Positions 58,201 to 64,000 of a stretch of DNA of 64,000 nucleotides are shown here, in pieces. This stretch comes from Bromus sterilis (taxonomy: Eukaryota; Streptophyta; Magnoliopsida; Poales; Poaceae): positions 174,300,001 through 174,364,000 of the forward strand of contig OX465598.1 of assembly GCA_950022295.1 (NCBI GenBank). Direction: 5' to 3'. Below the pieces are notes generated by a model, which had not been told where the DNA came from, searched no databases, and saw nothing but the letters and a program-made list of their open reading frames with translations. Within the stretch, counting starts at the first letter, position 1; each line of letters opens with the position of its first letter. The position numbers and the translations under genes were made by a program.

Positions 58201-59076
58201 TGCGACAGAGGGAGAGGAGAGGTGAGGAGGGAGGAGGGAGAGAGGTCCGCGCGCGAGGTGGGCTCACCGGAGCGGCGAGGCGGCCGGTGGCGCTCGTCGG
58301 TGTTGGAGGCAGCGGCTCCTCCACGGGAGAGCTCGAGCGGCGGCGATCCGGGCCCAAGCGGGCCTGGAGGCGGTTCCTGGGGGCCCTGCGGGGCCCGAGC
58401 GCCCTGGCTGCAGGCTGGAGGAGGGGGATGGGTGACGTGGCTGCATCTGGAGCGTCCATATGCAGATCCAACGGCTGAAAAATCTTGGGATTAGGGTTTC
58501 GGGATTTGGAGGCTTGGGAGGAAGATCTGGACATTGTGAGGGGGGTGGCTGCAATTTTGTGTTAGGAGAAACCCTAGAAAGGGGTGGGAGAGTGGTGGTC
58601 TTTATATAGCCCAGGTGGATGGCAGTTTGCAAAAACATCCCCGGTTTCTCTCTCACGCGCGCGGTGTTTACGTTTCTGACCGCCGAGGGTCCGCAGGACC
58701 TCCGATTCGGGTAAAACTTCGAACTGCGCGATCAACGCGTCGAGCCGGCGGCGTTCACCTCGTGCTGGAACCGTTCCGAGAACACTTTCCGGCGCGCTAT
58801 AAAAATATCCCGTTTAGTTATTAAACGGGGTTTTTCGTTCCGTTGGCTACGACTGGTCTTGTGCGGGTTTTCGCGACGGTGATCGGGTGAAACCCGGTGT
58901 CGCAAAGGTCGAGTGTCAGGGTGGAAAGGGTCGGTCTCCGTACGGTACGAGATAAGAGGGGAAAATAATCGCCGATCAATAAATCAGGGATGCAAACACC
59001 GCAAACAAATCAGACAATCAACCAATTCATGCAGAAAACGAATTTTCTAAATTCTTATGAAATCTGGGCTGTTACA
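55284..59076 (-). repeat. 3' LTR of the minus-strand element (copy C)
   Basis: 3793 bp. On the minus strand it starts TGTAACAGCCCAG and ends GGGCCTTACA. TATA box at 58601-58608 (minus). Its GC-rich part holds a 274-codon minus ORF (57710-58534) whose first codons match the ORF in copy D but whose frame then diverges. Confidence 0.85.
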
Positions 59077-59681
59077 ATGCAACACCATCAACAAGGGATC
59101 TCGTCCCAAGATCTTGAACGATCCGGGGGAGAGGAAGGAATAGAAAAGAAAGACAACAATCTTCAACACCACTAACAAGGGACTCTGCTCTATGTCGAAC
59201 GGCGAACCTTTCTTCGAGAAAACTTTCCGTAGAGAGATGGCGACATCGAAGAAAGAAACCATCGAGATATCAAGAGGAATAACGATAGTTCAAAGCGACG
59301 ATCAAGGAAGCATTCTCATGTAAATCGTGAGGATACTGGGCAAGAGGACCGAAGTCAACAGACGACCAAGATGTTTACCAGAGTCAGAGAAACTAAAGGT
59401 ACTACATGAATTCCCAAACCTGAGATCGGAATCGAGACAATACGCTGCAAGCAAGGCATTTTAACGTTTCTGAAACTACACTTGCTCGAGATCCTAGAGT
59501 TTGAAAGGGGACAAGGCGAGAATAAAACACTTACGGCACTTGTCCTGACCAGAGCATGGATAAGGAGGAAAAAGAATCCTACTCTCCGATAATTAACTTA
59601 GTAACTACAAAATATTTTTTGTCTAGACTCGACTTCAGCCAGAAAAGGGATCCTACGGTCGGTAAGGCTCTGATACCAAGT
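59077..59681 (-). other. Interior of the minus-strand element
   Basis: 605 bp. It contains the primer site near its right end and two similar blocks near its left end (AACACCATCAACAAGGGAT at 59081 and AACACCACTAACAAGGGAC at about 59165). No polypurine tract is obvious at the 3' LTR junction. No ORF with a recognisable domain. Confidence 0.7.
59667..59678 (-). promoter_or_regulatory. Primer-binding site, tRNA-iMet
   Basis: Read on the minus strand, TGGTATCAGAGC lies three bases after the end of copy D (59682) and matches the initiator tRNA-Met primer site. Confidence 0.8.
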
Positions 59682-62600
59682 TGTAAGGCCCGATATGCGG
59701 TACTGTTCCAGATCTAGATGTTTTCATCCAGATCCGGGGACGAAGTACATATCGGTCCCACTACGACATATGACATTTCCATATGCCTCGGATTTCCAAC
59801 ATGATATCACAACATTACAGCTACATGGATACAACATCTCATACAATCGGCATACACCTGCTTTAATACATTACATCAGCGGAAGATAACTACATTCAAA
59901 TGCCTAGTGTCAAATGTAAAACACACCATTCCCGTAACCACACGGGTCCAGGCTCTCCGTCGGGATCCACCTAACTACTCGTCGTCGAGTCTTTGTGAAG
60001 GCGTCCAGAAGAAGGGTCGTCGAGCTCCTCAGAAGTCCAAGATCGTTGCATAACGTGCGTAAAAGAGAAAAGAAAGAGGTGAGCTATATCAAAAGTCTTG
60101 TAACTAACTTCTCACGGGTAAGATGGGGGTAGTGGTGAGGTTGCAGACACACTAGCAATATATGAGTGGCTAACGGTTTATTTTAGAGTTAGATGGGAGC
60201 CAAGCATTCAATGAGAAATCGCCTCCAACAAGTCTTGCTATCAACTACTTACGCAAAACATAACACCTATCCTATCCTTGTCCTCCCCTTCGTACCCCGA
60301 CAAAGAAGAAGAAGTCAAGCCACACACACGTTGATCAAATTATTAAGATTATCTCAGTTGTTGTTGTCTATGAACAAGGATTAGGTCTCAAGTCGTCCAT
60401 AACCGTGGACACAGCTTCTCGAAAATATTTAACCCTGCAGGGCTGTACCAATTGCCCATTACAAGGTTCCGCACGCACGCCCATCTCTCTCAGTTTCTAC
60501 CCATCATAGGCAGCCATTTTATGATTTAGTCCCGAGAGATCCGAAACGACAGGTCCCTCTAGCTAACAATGAACAAATCCGGGTGGCCCCCGGTGAGTCG
60601 ACATCCATCTCAGGAGCCGACCGCGCTCTCGATCTGGTCTCTACCGTATGACTCCAGGTTTGGATTGCCGGTTGATATCACATGAGACTGGGTCCTCAGC
60701 CGGCCATGATGGGCCAATAGGGAAATCATGTCCCCACTGGCCCAGGTTGTTTTAAAGAATATCTGCCAGGAGCGACCCAACAGACACACACACGGTTTCA
60801 AATGGTAAATCAGCTTGGGCCACCACTAGAAATGTTTGAAGGTAGGTAGGTAAGAGAAGGGGACCCCATAAAATCCCACACGCAGTTAGGCACGCTCGTC
60901 AAGAGACAGAATACCCGGAACTCGGGACCTAGGTGACTCGAATGGAACAAAGCGTCGGGGCGGGATAGCCTAGACCTTCCATCCTTCGTCGAGTATAGTC
61001 AACATTATAATAATCATATCATCCACAACAATATAATAATGTGATATCCAAGGAGTAACAGGATAACAGTTGATAACATCCTAGCATGCATACTAAGCAG
61101 TGGCTGAGCAGCGAGCAATAGTAACATAGCCGAACAAGGTTTGTTGGGATGTGGAGGGACATGGTTGTTTGGGTTTATTTGAGAGGCATGAATATAAAGT
61201 GGAAGGATCAAGCAATCGTTCTATCCTACACCTAGGTGCGAGTGAGCTGAAAGTTATAAGAATGATATATGCTCCCCCTTACCTAATGAGAAAACGAAAC
61301 CGAAGGTGTAGTCGATCACAAGCTCGCAACGTCTTCGAGAGGTACCCGTGGAAGCACACAAGAAGGAAACACTGGAAAAGACAATCGATGAGCAAGCATC
61401 TATTACTACGAAGCAATCACGAGCAAGCATCAACAAGAAGGCAACACGAGACAACGCAATACGATCGGTTCTATCGTCGGGAGCGGTTACTAACAGGTTA
61501 AGTGGAGTATTCGTCACACACGACGATACCACACATTTAGAATCGATTCAAGTTGTTTAGCTACACAACGTGAGCAAAGGTTGTTAACATGGCATATCAG
61601 CCAAGCATGGCATAGCACACAAACATGACAAGAGGTGAGGCATAAGATAAACTATCTATGCTAGTCAATTTAAGCGAGGCACAATCCTAAACATGGCATT
61701 CCACTAAGTGCCCCACGACAATTAAAGCATTTGGTACTGTTCTCCCCTAAACCATATTTAAGGTTGGTTAACAACAACAAACAATAACATAAACACAATC
61801 TACATGAAATTCTAGTCAAGTTACATATAAGAAACATTTTAAACAGAGTTACGGTTAAAAAGTTATTAAATAAACAATTTACAGTGCCATGCGATGTAAT
61901 TAGCAGGTAAACAACAAGTTAACCAGTTCAAACATGGCAAACAACAACATTTTATTATTCTACACGAAAAACTAAGCAACTTTCATGTTTAAAGCGTCAC
62001 GATCCGAGCTATCGTTAAAAAGATACGGGCATCGCAAAATCTAATACAATCTGCCAATAAATAAACTAGAAAAGGAAAAAACATCTAACGGGCCGAATGT
62101 ACCTAAACGGCCTAACACAGGGGGCGCAACATAATTAAAAGTCGCTCGGGCGCTAAACAGGAAATGGGCCAAGCCCAACACGCTGCAGGAAAAAAAGATG
62201 GGGGCGCCTCACCTCGCGGGCCGAGCCCAGTTGAAGGCTTGGGCGTGGGATAGTCATCTCCCACCGCGGGCGAGGAGTAGCGGCGCGGGCTGACAAAGCG
62301 GACTGGGCCGTGGGGGCGTGCAGCCCACGAACGTCACTGGCCCACGTGGGCGAGCGGGACGCTGGGGCGTCGGCCGAGCCGAGTGCGTCTTCTCCAGGAC
62401 GCGGTTGACGGCACCGGCTGGGTGACCGCGGCGGCTCCGACCGCTTTTCGGCGGCGAGGCAGCGCAGGTGTGGGTGGTCCCGCGAGGGGAGGGTGACACG
62501 GATCTGCTGGATCTCGCCGGATCCAGGACTGGACGGCAGCGGCACGAGGTCCTTAGCGGTGGCGAACTCGAGCTCGGGCCGGCGCGTAGCTGCGGCCATG

Positions 62601-63456
62601 GCGCGATGCTGCGGCCATGGCGCGACGACGCGGAGAGCCTGCGGCAGAGGGAGAGGCTCGTCGGCCGGTGGAGCTCGCCGGTGTTGGAGGCAGCGGCTCC
62701 TCCACGGGAGAGCTCGAGCAGCGGCGATCCGGGCCCGAGCGGGCCTGGAGGCGGTTCCTGGGGGCCCTGCGGGGCCCGAGCGCCCTGGCTGCAGGCTGGA
62801 GGAGGGGATGGTTGACGTCGCTGCATCTGGAGCGTCCAGATGCAGATCCAACGGCTGAAAAAGCTTGGGATTAGGGTATCGGGATTTGGAGGCTTGGGAG
62901 GAAGATCTGGACATTGTGAGGGGGGTGGCTGCAATTTTGTGTTAGGAGAAACCCTAGAAAGGGGTGGGAGAGTGGTGGTCTTTATATAGCCCAGGTGGCT
63001 GGCAGTTTGCAAAAACATCCCCGGTTTCTCTCTCGCGCGTGCGGTGTTTACGTTTCTGACCGCCGAGGGTCTGTAGGACCTCCGATTTGGGTAAAACTTC
63101 GAACTGCACGGTCAGCGCGTCGAGCCGGCGGCATTCACCTCGCGCTGGAACCGTTCCGAGAACACTTTCTGGCGCGCTATAAAAATTTCCCGTTTAGTTA
63201 TTAAACGGGGTTTTTCGTTCCGTTGGCTACGGCTGGTCTTGTGCGGGTTTTCGCGACGATGATCGGGTGAAACCCGGTGTCGCAAAGGTCGAGTGTCAGG
63301 GTGGCAAGGGTCGGTCTCCGTCCGGTACGAGATAAGAGGGGAAAATAATCGCCGATCAATAAATCGGGGATGCAAACACCGCAAACAAATTAGACAATCA
63401 ACCAATTCACGCGGAAAACAAAAAATTTAAATTTTTATGAAATCTGTGGTGTTACA
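59682..63456 (-). repeat. 5' LTR of the minus-strand element (copy D)
   Basis: 3775 bp, aligned with copy C throughout. TATA box at 62981-62988 (minus). Small indels relative to copy C occur in the GC-rich part near 62260 and 62600-62670. Confidence 0.85.
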
Positions 63457-64000
63457 CGTCTCCTTGCTCCCCTTTCCCCCACCCCCTCGCTGCTCCACCC
63501 CTCCCACCCCCTCACCGGCTCACACCGTCCCACGCCGCCGCACGCCGTCGCCGTGTTGCTTTCCTCTCCTCGTTCCCCACGGCTTGGAAAAGCTTGTTTT
63601 TTTATCTTCCCTCCAACGGCGGCGTCCATCCCCAAGGGTGGCGAGCCGGAGCGGGACCTTCCCGTCGTAGACCACCTCCTCGCCGGCTGGCCGCCGTAGA
63701 CCTCGAAGCCGGGCATGTGGCCGTGGCGGCGCCGTGGATGGATGTCGGATGCCTGAGCGGCAAGGAGCCGTCTTTGGGCGCCCGCTTCTTCAAGCGTAGG
63801 TCAGTTCCGACAAGCCGCAACCGGACCTGGTTCGCCCGTCGCCAGCACCGATAAGCCGCAGGTTTGATTTGCTTCAAAGCTAGTCGATGTTGGCTACCTG
63901 AATAATGTAACAGGTGCATCTGCAGATTAGATTTTTCTGAATTTTGTCTATCGGATTTGGTGCTTCTGTTGATCTGCTCTAGTTGTGTTGGCTTGAGAAA
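63457..64000 (+). other. GC-rich gene-like sequence at the window end
   Basis: Pro/Arg/Ser-rich frames (PFPPPPRCSTPPTPSPAH) run from 63462 to TAG at 63668-63670 and link in frame to an ATG at 55250 left of the retrotransposon once that element is removed. Further on, GCCGCAG|GTTTGATTTG near 63860 could be a splice donor, and the following T-rich sequence looks intronic. No domain is recognised, so this may be the first exon of a gene that continues beyond the window. Confidence 0.35.

Larger units (their letters stand above)
55284..63456 (-). mobile_element. LARD/TRIM-like retrotransposon: 3.8-kb LTRs, 605-bp interior
   Basis: Two LTRs of family A/B lie on the minus strand at 59682-63456 (5') and 55284-59076 (3'), with TG...CA ends. 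Between them are only 605 bp. The interior begins, on the minus strand, with TGGTATCAGAGC directly after the 5' LTR, an initiator-tRNA-Met primer site, which shows that the pair belongs to one element. Flanks are CGTCC (55279-55283) and CGTCT (63457-63461), a 5-bp duplication with one mismatch. No gag or pol is present. The LTRs differ at about 5% over the first 230 bp by eye. Confidence 0.85.

Noticed and set aside
57710..58534. 274-codon minus-strand ORF in copy C starting shortly after the LTR TATA box, with a matching start in copy D (62914)
   Set aside because: The first codons agree but small indels put the two LTR copies in different frames and copy B lacks the start; it is GC-rich open sequence without a domain.

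Overview
The window looks like chromosomal DNA of a Triticeae grass (wheat, Aegilops or barley group). Nested LTR retrotransposons fill most of it. Stowaway- and hAT-type MITEs and a LINE are also present, and one intron-rich nuclear gene of monocot type is intact. I found no prokaryotic features and no rRNA or tRNA genes.

Layout. (1) 1-9846: the 3' part of a Tat-lineage Ty3/gypsy element (broken pol, a ~70-bp tandem array, an antisense ORF with a B3-like fold, a short 3' LTR). It appears inserted in a long LTR of family 'A/B', which itself sits in a fragment of a second long-LTR family. (2) 9847-11317: low-copy or degenerate sequence. (3) 11318-41508: one large nest. A solo LTR of about 4.3 kb (TSD AACGG at both outer ends) was interrupted by an Athila-like non-autonomous element (12831-20347, TSD GGGCC), a young 14-kb Copia element of the SIRE/Maximus type (20602-34657, TSD GGTTA) and a second 4.3-kb solo LTR (36708-40980, TSD GCCGG). 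(4) 41509-44839: low-copy DNA, a GC-rich retroposon-like unit and small MITEs. (5) 44840-52277: an intact ten-exon gene for a 278-residue chloroplast-type protein with two ACT domains (DS12/ACR11-ACR12 group); a decayed Copia element sits in its fourth intron. (6) 52278-55283: 3' flank, a Stowaway MITE, a 5'-truncated LINE and a MITE end. (7) 55284-63456: a retrotransposon on the minus strand with 3.8-kb LTRs and an internal region of only 605 bp. (8) 63457-64000: GC-rich gene-like sequence that continues a reading frame found left of that element.

The most unusual structures are these. The Copia element carries a third ORF of about 1.3k codons downstream of pol, preceded by what looks like its own TATA promoter, GC-rich leader and 5'UTR intron. 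The gypsy element has a convergent antisense ORF with its own TATA box and a B3-like domain. The two Copia LTRs differ by a clean hairpin micro-inversion. A primer-binding-site-like motif lies inside both LTRs of the Athila-like element.

The window holds one credible host gene. Apart from it, the coding sequence belongs to transposable elements, almost all of it broken by stops or frameshifts. Element borders rest on TG...CA ends, primer-binding sites and target-site duplications read directly from the sequence. Family names are tentative.
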